In this document: positions 12,479 to 23,090 of the stretch, piece by piece
How positions within the stretch are numbered: the stretch's first letter is position 1
Layout: each line of letters opens with the position of its first letter
Source of the DNA: Cryptomeria japonica
Taxonomy: Eukaryota > Streptophyta > Pinopsida > Cupressales > Cupressaceae
DNA length: 64,000 nt
Direction: 5' to 3'
NCBI RefSeq assembly: GCF_030272615.1
Contig: NC_081410.1
Coordinates: forward strand, 144,888,349 to 144,952,348
Position numbers and translations under genes: made by a program
Notes under the pieces: generated by a model
What the model was told of the DNA's origin: nothing
The model's input: only the letters and a program-made list of their open reading frames with translations
The model's database searches: none

Positions 12479-13000
12479 CTAAGTGCTATCATCAATAACA
12501 TCTCGTGGTCTCTTGTCCCCAGGACGTGGTCTAGATCCACCTGTCTCATGCTGTACAATAAAAAAATAATATTAAAATATTACTTGAAATTAACTATTAA
12601 AAGAATCATTTATCAAATATAGTAGAATTCGTAAATTAAGTTACAAACTTACCATATGCTCATCAGATCCTGTAGCAGTATCTCTCTTGTCCCCAGGACG
12701 TGGTCCAGATCCAACTGTCTCATGCTGTACAATAAAAAAATAATATTAAAATATTACTTGAAATTAACTATTAAAAGAATCATTTATCAAATATAGTAGA
12801 ATTCGTAAATTAAGTTACAAACTTACCATATGCTCATCAGATCCTGTAGCAGTATCTCTCTTGTCCTCGGGACGTGGTCCAGATCCACCTGTCTCATGCT
12901 GTACAATAAAAAAATAATATTAAAATATTACTTGAAATTAACTATTAAAAGAATCATTTATCAAATATAGTAGAATTCATAAATTAAGTTACAAACTTAC
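12479..13000 (-). repeat. Tandem 174-bp exon-plus-intron units in the accessory gene
   Basis: Exon starts at 12898, 12724 and 12550 are exactly 174 bp apart. Each unit has a 72-bp exon (24 codons beginning HETGG) and a 102-bp intron, and the copies differ at only a few bases. In the last copy the exon end has diverged to a stop. The preceding exon (13084-13001) shares the end sequence GSDEHM and looks like the source. Confidence 0.9.
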
Positions 13001-14751
13001 CATATGCTCATCAGATCCTATAGCAGTATCTCCTCTAGCAGTATCTTGTGCAGTATCAACACCAAATGCAGTGCTAGCTAACTCCTGTACAAGGTCAAAT
13101 TCAAAGTGTCCAATTAAATGTTAAATTAAGAGTCAAAATAAGATCAAATTAAGTATTACATATTAATACCTCAAAGGATGTCGATGTGCGTTCAAATTGG
13201 CTCTGATCAAAATTATGAGGATAACCTATCCTAATGGTAGTGTCCACCTGCATACATGCATTTAATGAAATCATATTTAGTGAACATATATATGTGTACT
13301 AAATAATTTCAAGTAAAGTTACAATATTGTAAGAGTTCATATTTAAGTTAAGAATTATAAGATACATACCATAGATGGTGTCACAATAGTCAGACCCTCT
13401 TCTCGATGTGATGTAGAGGGTCCCTCATGACCTGAATCCTGGAGAAAGAAGCATTCAATGTATCAACATGAAAATTTATATAATATACGACGATAGCATA
13501 TTAACTTAAAAAGATCTAGTACAATGTCTAGATAGAAATTTATACTATACCCCATAAGGTGTGTCGAGTTGTCTTCCAGTAGATGCAATATTGACTCTAA
13601 TATTAGGCGTAGTCCTTATCTACATAAACAAAATTTATTTAATGAAGTATTAGATTGTATAAAAAAAGAGATGCACTTAGTTTATACCTATATTTAATGA
13701 AGTAGATAAAAACATTGACATGTACATGTATATATATCTATACCTGGTCAAGATGAACATCCGAGCAAAGAAAATCCATATAAGATGTCATCATACTATC
13801 ATCTGCTGCATCATGCTCATCTGGAACTGAAGTAGATCTTGCAGCAGTAGTAGGACCTACACACGTCTCATGACAACTCGAACACATATGTGGCATCCAT
13901 CGAGGAGCAGATGCCATGTGAGCAGCTTGCTCACTCAGGTTCCCTGTGAGGGAAGTCAAAGCATCTAATGTCGAAATGAATGATGTATTTTGGACATCTG
14001 CAGGAATCGATGGAGCAACAAGTGGAACTATGGGTGGATCCGGTAGGGGATTATTACTCCGTGCCCCTAATCTATGCTGTGGCATTCCACGACCAACACC
14101 CTGGAATGACTTAATATCAAAATAATTTGGTTTTTGGTTCATTACAAACTCACAGTATAATTTCTTCAAAAAATAAAAAGGGACCTCATAATTACGATGT
14201 GGTGGATAATCAAAAACCATCCACCATCTATCCCAAAAGTATCTAGCCATTTCTGGATGCACACACCACCTAATTGAAATTCTTTTCTGGTTAGGTTGCA
14301 TTGGTTCTCTTGTTTTTGGGTTGGTAAAATATGGACATAAATGAGCTTTGGTTATTTTCAAATCTGTGATTTGTCTATAAGTTAAACCATCGGCATAAAA
14401 ATCACGCAACTCTTGTCGTCGTCTATGAAATTGATCTAATTGAGAATCAACAGATCTAACTGACTCGACAACAGTTTGCATTGATTTTGCAAACTCTACA
14501 AGATGGGGTGGCGTGACTTGCTCATTTTGGATAGCAGCAATGTTTTGTTCAATCACTTGTAGGTTTTCATTAATTCGTTCTCTTAAACGAATTTCATCCA
14601 ATCTAGGTGGTGGTGGTGGTGGTGGTGGTGGTGGTGGTGGTGGTGGTGGTGGAGGAGGAGGAGGAGGAGGAGGAGGGGGTTGTGGTGGGGGATTTTCACC
14701 TAATAGTTCATCTATGTCAAAAACATCCATGATGGCAAAGAACTCCTGCAT
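12479..14751 (-). CDS. Accessory gene of element 1, eight exons, function unknown
   Basis: Exons read leftward: 14751-13744, 13619-13551, 13438-13370, 13247-13170, 13084-13001, 12898-12827, 12724-12653, 12550-12479 (TAG). Every junction is GT-AG and phase 0, and every internal exon is a multiple of 3. The start is 14751 (MQEFF) or 14730 (MDVFD); ATGCAG|GAG at 14746 could instead be an acceptor for an unseen upstream exon. Exon 1 encodes an acidic N-terminus, a poly-Pro tract, a coiled-coil-like segment, a conserved-looking region with W, Y and F residues (WDRWWMVFDYPPH, GVGRGMPQHR), then a Ser/Thr-rich tail with CSSCHETC. The downstream exons encode a polar, probably disordered tail, the last three being near copies. 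I do not recognise the family. No stop or frameshift is seen, unlike the transposase. The gene is convergent with the transposase and probably transposon-encoded. Confidence 0.65.
14604..14692 (-). repeat. Trinucleotide tract encoding poly-proline
   Basis: On the plus strand a pure (GGT)n block is followed by a (GGA)n block; on the coding strand these are TCC/CCT-type then CCA-type proline codons. The Gly-rich plus-strand frame here is a shadow. Confidence 0.9.
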
Positions 14752-14759
14752 ATATAAAG

Positions 14760-17700
14760 ATATACATGAATTATATACAACTCTATGTCAAAGAAGAATC
14801 TATTTTACTAAATTAAAAAAAAACATTTATAAATAGTAACATTTCTATGTTGTTGAATGAGATACACATGAAATATATAATATAATATTGAACTTAAAAA
14901 AATATACATGTACATACTATTGAATCTTGAAATATAAAATTTGCGCACAAAACTTAATAAAAACTTTCAATGAAACATCATAAATCTATTAGAATTCAAT
15001 TACGTAGTTTTGAGATAATTGTCATCAATTCATATTACATTGATTAGTCTTCAAACAATCTTAAAAAAAAACTAATCTCCCATGACTATAAATGACATAC
15101 TTAAAACATATTATATTCTAAGTGGTTGTCATGTAAAGACAAAACATCAAAACTTTTGAAGAGTTAAGCATATTTCACCATTAAATTTCTCCCATAATCA
15201 AATCTACACAAGATTATAATTTACAAAAGGTCTTCAAAAAATATTATTTCCTATAAATCATTTATTATAAAACTCCGCAATCATTTGTTTTCATATATAA
15301 TCTTTCTATAAAATTTAAGATATCAATCCATACACAAATTCTCTTACAAAGTTGAATAAGAAATGAAGGATAGAGGATTAAATACTAAGATTGTTTTGAG
15401 AGATCAATGGAGTAGATTGATTGAAAGGATTGTGTGCATTAGAAGCTTCCAAGTGGCAACTTAAATGTTTGGTGCACATGAGGAGTTCATGATCCAAGAA
15501 AGTTTTGAGGAAAAGGTCTTCTTAGGGGCGTATACACCAAGATGTTGTAAAAAAAGGTAGCCAAATGACCAAAAAAAGATAAACATGAGTGCGTTATTGG
15601 GAAATTCATTTAACGCATTTGAGGTCTTTTTTGTAGTGTTTTTTTCTTACACTATACTAGGCTTGTTTACACTATCGTAGGTTCATTAGGACTATCCTAG
15701 GTTCATTAGGATTGTCCCAAGTTCATTATTGCTTTCTTAGGCTCATTAGGACTTTCTTAGGTTCATTAAGACTGCCCTACATTCATTAGGATCATTTGAG
15801 GCTCATTGGGACTTTCAAAGAAATGTTGCTCTCTCATTAGGCAAGGAGGATATAGACCCTTTAGGTTCTCTCATGTTTTATAGACATTTGATAGGTTTTA
15901 AATTTGAAATATTCATTAATGGAGTTAGTCTAGTGTTTCTTGGTTAGTGAGGAGGATCAGTAGATGTACATCATTAAAGTTTACATAAGGGTTGCATTCA
16001 AGTCTTGAAATATTCCATCTCTTGTTCAAATATATGTAAGAAGGGGAGAACATTGGATATATTACATCATTAGATAGTTTTAGATTATAATAAAATATAA
16101 AATAAATTAATATTTAGATGTTGAATTATAGGTTAGTTAATAGTTAGTAATTAGTAAATTAGTTATTGATTGGGAAGTTGCATTCCCATAGGTTAGTTGG
16201 TTCATGTCCAAAAATAAGGACATGATGTAATGTTCAAATCAAGTTGTGATCTAGATTAAATTTAAATATCTTAGTTTTCATAATTTAAATTAAGATATTC
16301 ATCTATAATAATGGTGTAGTCATTGTAATTATAATTTTTCACATAATACATACAACATCAATGCATTAAGCAAAAGAGGACAATTACAAGGATCAACATG
16401 TTCATGTAATGAATCACCATGATGACCATATAAGATGATAGATTTTAACTTAACAATTTGAAAGGTTACATAATCCTTGTAAGAAAATAAGGAATGAATG
16501 AGAATAGGTTATCATCATTTTCTAATACAAAAGAACTCAGACATTATCACTATATACATAGCCCAAAAAAAACTTATACATCCAAAATGACGTGGAAACA
16601 ATATTCAAACCTCAAGGAATGTATAATAGAAGAATGAACAATGGAGATAATCAATTTCTCAATCTAGTCCTACAAAAAATTATTTATTTACTCTTGAGAC
16701 ATGAATTATGAAACAAATGGAAAAATAAGTAACAAAGAAGATAAAATTATAATCTAATAAAATAGGAAAATAATACATCAAGGTACATTCTAATAGTCAA
16801 CCTTGCTTTAGAATTTTTTTCTTAAAAATGCATCTACTATTTACTATTGGCACTTTCCCCTTTTAAAATATTTCACACCTTACCAAAATTACCCAATGGT
16901 CCAAAATGTTATTTTCCGCATGGTTTATGATATTCACCCTTTTCTAGCATGATAGTTTAACTAAGTAGGTGAGAAGTAAAAAAAATGCCAAGATCATCTT
17001 ATTTTTAACTCCAAATTTTATATTGAAGGTTTCAAAGGGTTCCTCTAAAATAATTTTAATATAATTAACTAATAAAATGTAATTTTTAACCAATAAACCA
17101 AGAAAAAGATTATATTTTAAACGCTAGTGAATGTCTAGGCCAATATAAGACAAAATGGTCTAACACTAAGCATGTTGTCACATATTTTCTAAATAAATTA
17201 TTATAATATGGATATAACCATTGAGTTTTAAAATTAATTAGCCTCAATAAAAAAATCTCAATTTCTATATATTTCATAAATGCATAATTAGATAAATTAT
17301 TACTTATAAATAAATCAATATGCATTTCTTTCAAAGAAACAAGAAACATACAAATAATAATAAGTTGTGATCTATATATCTAAATATGAAAATAATTCCA
17401 TTAAAATTTTTACCTAGGTTAAGCATAAAAGTGATAATAAAACATAATCACCATGTTTTATTTCAACCTTAAAAGTAAAAGAACTCTACATATCCTAAAA
17501 TTAGGACTTAATCACATCAAATAATTCTAATATAACTCAAAATACTCCTTCAACATATAAGATGATCTATGCTAGATGGCCATGTCTTACTTTCATCCCA
17601 TTTATGGATTTCTTACATAGTAATACAAAAAATAACTTTCATCGAAATTAAGCATCTTTAACCATGAGATTATATATATCCTCAATTGTATATTCAAAAT

Positions 17701-18060
17701 ACTTCTTGGGAATTATATTTTTCAAATCTTTCGGATGTATATATAATTAGCACCCCATTTAGAAAACTCATTATCAATCAACATTATAAATCAAGAATAT
17801 TTTTTATTTTGTATTAATGAATTATATATTTGGCATATTAGCTTCCTTTATGAACCTATGTAAACCAAACTCCAATTTTAGTAACTTATCTAGTTTTGCT
17901 CTAAAATTGTGTCCATAATTGATCCTTTTATACCATCACATGACATAATAGGACCTTTATGCCATGACATGGCATAAACCTAAGCCTAAACTTTCATATC
18001 TAAAATTTGAAAAACTTAATGTTAATTACTTTTAAGGTTATACTAATTTAGTGGTAACTT
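14760..18060. other. Non-coding right interior of element 1
   Basis: About 3.3 kb, AT-rich, with no recognisable gene. It includes a degenerate minisatellite at about 15655-15820 (units like TAGGTTCATTAGGACTATCC). The segment 16080-16380 has TAGTTAGTAATTAGTAA blocks and an LTR-like look, but I found no partner. The region may hold older insertions that I cannot delimit. Confidence 0.5.
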
Positions 18061-18099
18061 TTGTATTGCCTAATGAGGATTAAGAACAATTTAGGTACA

Positions 18100-18330
18100 T
18101 ATGTTCGGTTTTATTTCAATTTCATTTTCGAACATTTTTGTTTTTGTTTCCATTTCATTTTTGGTTTTTTGTTTGTGTCGATTTCATTTTCGAACATTTT
18201 TGTTTTTGTTTCCATTTCATTTTTCGGTTTTTTGTTTGTGTCGATTTCATTTTCGAACGTTTTTGTTTTTGTTCCCATTTCATTTTCAGTTTTTTGTTTG
18301 TGTCGATTTCATTTTGTTAATTATCTAGGT
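18100..18330. repeat. Tandem repeat, about 66 bp, 3 to 4 copies
   Basis: Units contain GATTTCATTTTCGAACAT then TTTTTGTTTTTGTTTCCATT. The Phe-rich frames here are translations of the repeat and are not called as genes. Confidence 0.9.
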
Positions 18331-18587
18331 TTGGTTTTGGTTTCTAAATTTGTTGATTACGGTTTAGGGTTAATTGTTCAAAAATATTTTACATCAAAAT
18401 CAAGAATTTACAAATATAAAAAATAATTTATTTATATGCTACTATTAAAAAAAACTAAAATAATAAAAAAAAAACTAAATAATACACAAAAAAAAGAGAA
18501 AAATACACAAGAAAATTATGAAATGTAAAAATAGATGACAGAATGTGTACCTGGGATAGTGGTGGAGGCTTGAAGTGGAAACCACAG

Positions 18588-18814
18588 CACGGGGGCCCGT
18601 TTTCGATATCCTTTTGTGTAACAGTAAAAATGAAAAATTATCCAAAAAAAAGGGTAAAAATAGCTTTTCAAAACGGGCCCCCGTTTTGTTTACAAACGGG
18701 GGCCCGTTTTATTTGGCTTCGGCACCCCGTGACCTTTCGGCTCGGGAGGCCGAACCATTAACGGGCCCCCGTTTTTTATAACGGGCCCCCGTTTTTTAAA
18801 CACGGGGGCCCGTT
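18588..18814. promoter_or_regulatory. Right cluster of AACGGGCCCCCGTT motifs
   Basis: Four exact copies at 18672-18685, 18695-18708 (reverse), 18760-18773 and 18780-18793, plus two reverse copies with first base C at 18588-18601 and 18801-18814. They lie 66 to 292 bp inside the right end. The motif is shared with 7885-7975 and was not seen elsewhere in the window. Confidence 0.75.
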
Positions 18815-18839
18815 TTGCGGAGCGCGTTTTCCAACGCGC
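18736..18839. other. Two short hairpins inside the right end of element 1
   Basis: TTCGGC (18736-18741) pairs with GCCGAA (18749-18754), and GCGCGTT (18822-18828) pairs with AACGCGC (18833-18839) over a 4-base loop. The second lies 18 bp inside the right terminal repeat. Confidence 0.6.
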
Positions 18840-18857
18840 AGACTTCCGTGAATTTGT

Positions 18858-18880
18858 GACTCATTAGCTTGCACATACCC
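18858..18880 (-). repeat. Terminal inverted repeat, right end of element 1
   Basis: Ends GCTTGCACATACCC; its reverse complement begins GGGTATGTGCAAG, matching the left end at 18 of 23 positions. TTCA follows directly. Confidence 0.85.
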
Positions 18881-18884
18881 TTCA
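18881..18884. other. Target site duplication TTCA, right
   Basis: Pairs with 7000-7003. The sequence after it (CAAGCAGTCTTATATAACCC) resumes the tandem unit at the base expected from copy 1 (near 3012). Confidence 0.85.
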
Positions 18885-21469
18885 CAAGCAGTCTTATATA
18901 ACCCAAAAATAATATAAAGGTAGAGAGGAAAACTTTTAGTTTTGTATATTTCTCTTCAAAGAGATGGGATGAATGAAATATCATTTGAGACCTATTTAGG
19001 TTGCTAGGTTGGGATGTATATGATTGGACCTACCTAACTAGTTTTATGCACCACATATTTTGTCACTAAAATTCCTAGGTTGAAATTAGATACACTTATA
19101 AGTGTCTACTAAAGATATCCCCACAACTAGATAAACCATTATCACATGAAATGCTAGAATCCAATTATTGACAATAAATTTTAGCTTATGGTTATCTTCA
19201 TTTTTATTTGTGTGAAAAAAACTATTTACACATAACACATATTTTTCCTATACTTTATAGGTTCCATGGAAAATGCATTCCAAAGATTCGACTTACATGA
19301 TGACATTCAACAAGGCCCATTACTTTATATGAACTCAGATATATTATTTAATGTTAAACATCTAATCTACATGCATGTTTGTGAGTGCTATACTTATTGA
19401 GATACCTGATCTACTAGGATTCATGTGAACCTAAAATTGAGGGAAATATGTAATGACAAAATTTGTATTCTCCTAATGATTTCCATTTAGTTTTATACCT
19501 ACTTTGAGATAATAGATTAATGCAATCACATATTGACATATGACACGCTTTTGAGAAAAGTTGGACTCCCCCATGTTGTTACTCGCCCATTTACACACTA
19601 TGATTCAACTTATCCATATGCACATACTCTCTAATTATCAAATATATTCACCTTGATTATTCACATTTTATCATGTTTGTCTATGCACTTACTCTTAGAA
19701 ATTCCATTACTACCTTGATTCTAACATAATTATATCCTTGATCAATCCCACCTGTATGTGATAGATTCCACTCAAAGTTTGGACACTAAAATTTTAAAAT
19801 TTGACGTTAAAAATTGGTCAATTCCTACCCATTCCTTTCCTACCTAGAGCCAACTAAACATACATATGCATAGTCTATTGTTATGCCCTTGCATTTAAAA
19901 GCAATCATATCATATCCTCTAATACAAGAATGAAGAAATCATTTTTATTCAACAATAATGTTATGAACACTTGCACTGTAGTAGCAAAATGAATAAAATT
20001 TTACATAATCATCATAGAAGCATTTGTATGTTTAGAGCTTGTTTTCCTTTATCAATCAAAGAAATGTAAAGCTAGTCATATCTAGGAGTGCACCTGAGAA
20101 GTTACGTACCTTAGTGCTCTAGCAACTCTCTAAAAGTATTCTTAAATACCACTAGGCCTCACAGTAGAGTAGATAACAACAAATCAAACAAATGGGGGAA
20201 TGAGAGTTTGCACCATACCAAAACAAATCTATAATGAAAAAAGAAATTACATCATCTCAAACTCACAAACTCAACCCTCCATAAAATAGACAAAATATTT
20301 TTATGTCAAAACCAAACACAAACATTAGAATCAATTTCTAGACCTAATACAAATTAAATTTTAAACTAAATCGAAACTATTCTTCTTCATCATTCATAAT
20401 TCCTCTTCACACTTAATTTAGTGTACACCTCTATTATCTAAATTAGTTTATATACTTATAATAATTAATCAATCGAAATAAGAACTTTGTAGAAAGAAAA
20501 GAACTTTACTTTTATATCGCATACCTACTCTTTTGCTTTTATAAAAGAATTGCCTCTCCATCCAATCAAAAAAACTTTAAACATGTGCATCTTAGAATCA
20601 GATCCTTACAAGAAATTGGGCTTATGATTATGCTATCTTGCTTGAGGCTGAAAGAAAGTGATGGCAAAAGCATTTGAAGAATTATAACTTGCAATCAGAT
20701 CCTTACAAGTAATATGCAGTATGGAATTCTAAAGATATGCAGTAAACATTGATTATATTTAATAAATTTTGTGGAATTACATTGACTGTATCTAAAATTT
20801 TGAAATTAATGTGGTACAGGCTAAGCCCACCAAGAGTGCTATCCACCAAATAAGTGAAAGCGAATTGATGGTAATCTGAAAGAGACAAATTGGGGACAAC
20901 ACAAGGCACTCCACTTTAAATATGAGAACTACTTCTCATGAATACTTTCACTACTTTCCCAACACTCCATCAATGTGAAAGCAACCTTTCCCATGAGAAG
21001 TTAATGAATTCAAAAGGAAATTTTCAATAATGGTAGTCAATTTACTTTTAATTTTAACAGGAACCCGAATTTAATTTGTCACCCAAGTGGTCAAAAGTAA
21101 GTGTTTATCCAGTCAATGTAGGATGCAGTCAGAGATCATTGTGAATGTATGGATTCCTTCAGTTTTTCCTTGCAACTACAGATATATGGCACTGTCGTAC
21201 GTAAAACATTATTCTTGTGTACCATACTTCCTGGAACCTTTCCATTACCTATCAATCTGTCTAATTGATCTATCAGATTACAGTACTGAAGTTTCGACCA
21301 GGGCCTGTATTACTCATGGCTTAGAGTTAAAAGTCAGTCTTTTACCTGTTCCTATTAGGGCCACCTTTGCGGTTATCAATACTAGTCCGTCCAACCATCC
21401 TTTATTGGACCTATTAGGACCACCTTTGAAGTTACCCACATTGGTCCAACCATCCTCATCCTTAGCCAT

Positions 21470-22490
21470 AACATTCATTGGAGGTTGATTTCTTAGTCAT
21501 AACATTCATTTGTTTGAATGTTGATCATTCTTAGTCATAACATTCATTGGAGGTTGATCATTCTTAGTCATAACATTCATTTGTTTGAATGTTGATCTTT
21601 CTTAGTCATAACATTCATTGGAGGTTGATCATTCTTAGTCATAACATTCATTTGTTTGAATGTTGATCATTCTTAGTCATAACATTCATTTGTTTGGCTG
21701 AAGCTATTCTGGCTCCAAAACAGACCTTTCGTACAGCGTGATAGCGACGTGTTAGTCAATCGCAACAATTTATTGCAAAATTGACGGTGTAAAATGTGCG
21801 ACTAACACACATGTTAGTCAATCCGTATTGTTGTTTTGGAGCCAGAATAGACTCGTCCCATTTGTTTGAAGCTTGATCATCTTAGTCATAACATTCATTT
21901 GTTTGGAGGTTGATCATTCTTAGGCATAACATTCATATGTTTAGAGATTGATCATTCTTAGCCATAACATTCATTTGTTTGGAGATTGATCATTCTTAGC
22001 TAAGTCATAATATTCATTTTCTTGGAGGTTGATCATTCTTAGGTATAACATTCATATGTTTGGAGATTGATCATTCTTAGCCATAACATTCATTTGTTTG
22101 GAGGTTGACCATTCTTAGCCATCACATTCATTTGTTTGGAGGTTGACCATTCTTAGCCATAACATTCATTTGTTTGGAGCTTGATTGTTCTTAGTCATAA
22201 CGTTCATTTGTTTTGAGGTTGGTCATTCTTAGCCATAACATTCATTTGTTTTGAGGTTCATCATTCTAAGCTACACCATTCATTTGTTTGGAGGTTGATC
22301 ATGCTTAGCCATAACATTCATTTGTTTGGAGGTTGAGCATTCTTAGCTATAAAATTCATTTGTTTGGAGGTCGTTCATTCTTAGCCATAACATTCATTTG
22401 TTTGAAGTTTGATCTTTCTTAGCCATAACATTCATTTGTTTGGAGGTTGATCATTCCTAGCCATAACATTTATTTGTTTGCAGGTTGATT
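21470..22490. repeat. 38-bp minisatellite, about 22 copies, with a MITE inside
   Basis: Same unit as 5572-6110. The first part alternates full and shortened units to give a higher-order repeat of about 68 bp. There are no unique spacers, so this is not a CRISPR-like array. Confidence 0.9.
21696..21858. mobile_element. 163-bp MITE, Mutator-like, inside the minisatellite
   Basis: Near-terminal inverted repeats are exact over CTATTCTGGCTCCAAAACA, with eight weaker outer bases (GGCTGAAG against GGACGAGT). CATTTGTTT flanks both sides (21687-21695 and 21859-21867), a 9-bp duplication as expected for Mutator-type elements. Because every minisatellite unit contains CATTTGTTT, the duplication is likely but not certain; removing element and one copy restores a normal unit. 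An inner GTTAGTC/GACTAAC pair adds foldback potential. No coding capacity. Confidence 0.75.
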
Positions 22491-22625
22491 TTGACTTGTC
22501 AATGATTAGAGCACAATCAATGGTTTTTATATTGAGAGAATTGACACAGAAAACAACTATTGGGGAGATTGATACATGAAATATGTTGCACATGGTACAT
22601 GTCGCTAATCTATTTTTAGATGGTT

Positions 22626-23090
22626 TCTTGCAAATAATAGGAGAGGAACTTATCTTCAAGTAGATCTTATGTTCCGGAAAAATTGAATAAAGCTTGTTTG
22701 CTTCAACATAAACCACCATATAAAGGGAGGTGATGATATATTAAGCCAATTACGTAGCATTCTTTTAGAGAAATATGACCTAAAAAGTAACCAATAAGAG
22801 TAAAATGCTTTAACTACTTATAGGCATATAAAAATATAGAATTAGAAGAAGAATATCTAGAGGGTTTTTTAAGCCTACACATTGTAGAAGATTTATCTAG
22901 AACAAACTTGTGAGGCTTCTTTATGGTGACACTATTACTTGCTTCATTTTCTATCACATCGATGCCAAGATTTATAAGAGAGGCTAGGAAACAATGTTTA
23001 AAAATAAAACTAGTCACCCTAAGGTTAAGAAACTCTAAGAGTTTCCACAATTAATTATTACGACAAAATAAAAATGCCATGTAAACTTTG
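22626..23090. other. Intergenic, nothing recognised
   Basis: Two short leftward frames (22432-22719, 22814-23050) have no recognisable domain and are probably chance. Confidence 0.5.

Larger units (their letters stand above)
7004..18880 (+). mobile_element. Element 1: 11.9-kb DNA transposon, candidate Sola-like DDD family
   Basis: Complete element with both ends visible. The left terminus GGGTCAGTGCAAG and the inverted right terminus GGGTATGTGCAAG agree at 18 of 23 positions, and a 4-bp TTCA duplication flanks it. It holds a rightward transposase gene (8124-11150), a convergent leftward multi-exon gene (14751-12479), GC-rich 14-mer clusters near both ends, and several minisatellites. Known: Sola transposons encode DDD transposases and make 4-bp target duplications. 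Inferred: family membership, from the duplication length and the spacing of three aspartates. The transposase has two in-frame stops, so this copy is probably not autonomous as read. Confidence 0.85.
18885..22625. repeat. Tandem unit, copy 2, right part
   Basis: Matches 3012-6240 in order, including AAAATAGTATAAAGGTAGAG-like, AACTCACAAACTCAACCCTC-like and CAAGAAATTGGGCTTATGAT blocks. It is longer than copy 1 because the minisatellite is expanded and a MITE is inserted. Confidence 0.85.

Noticed and set aside
14513-14836. Plus-strand Gly-rich reading frame
   Set aside because: It is the reverse complement of the poly-proline tract of the leftward gene.
18061-18426. Phe-rich reading frames in all three plus frames
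   Set aside because: They translate a 66-bp tandem repeat; several overlapping frames are equally open, as expected for low-complexity repeats.
7004-18880. CACTA or PIF/Harbinger assignment of element 1
   Set aside because: The termini do not begin CACTA, the duplication is TTCA (4 bp, neither a TTA/TAA triplet nor other 3-bp site), and the motifs of those transposases were not seen.
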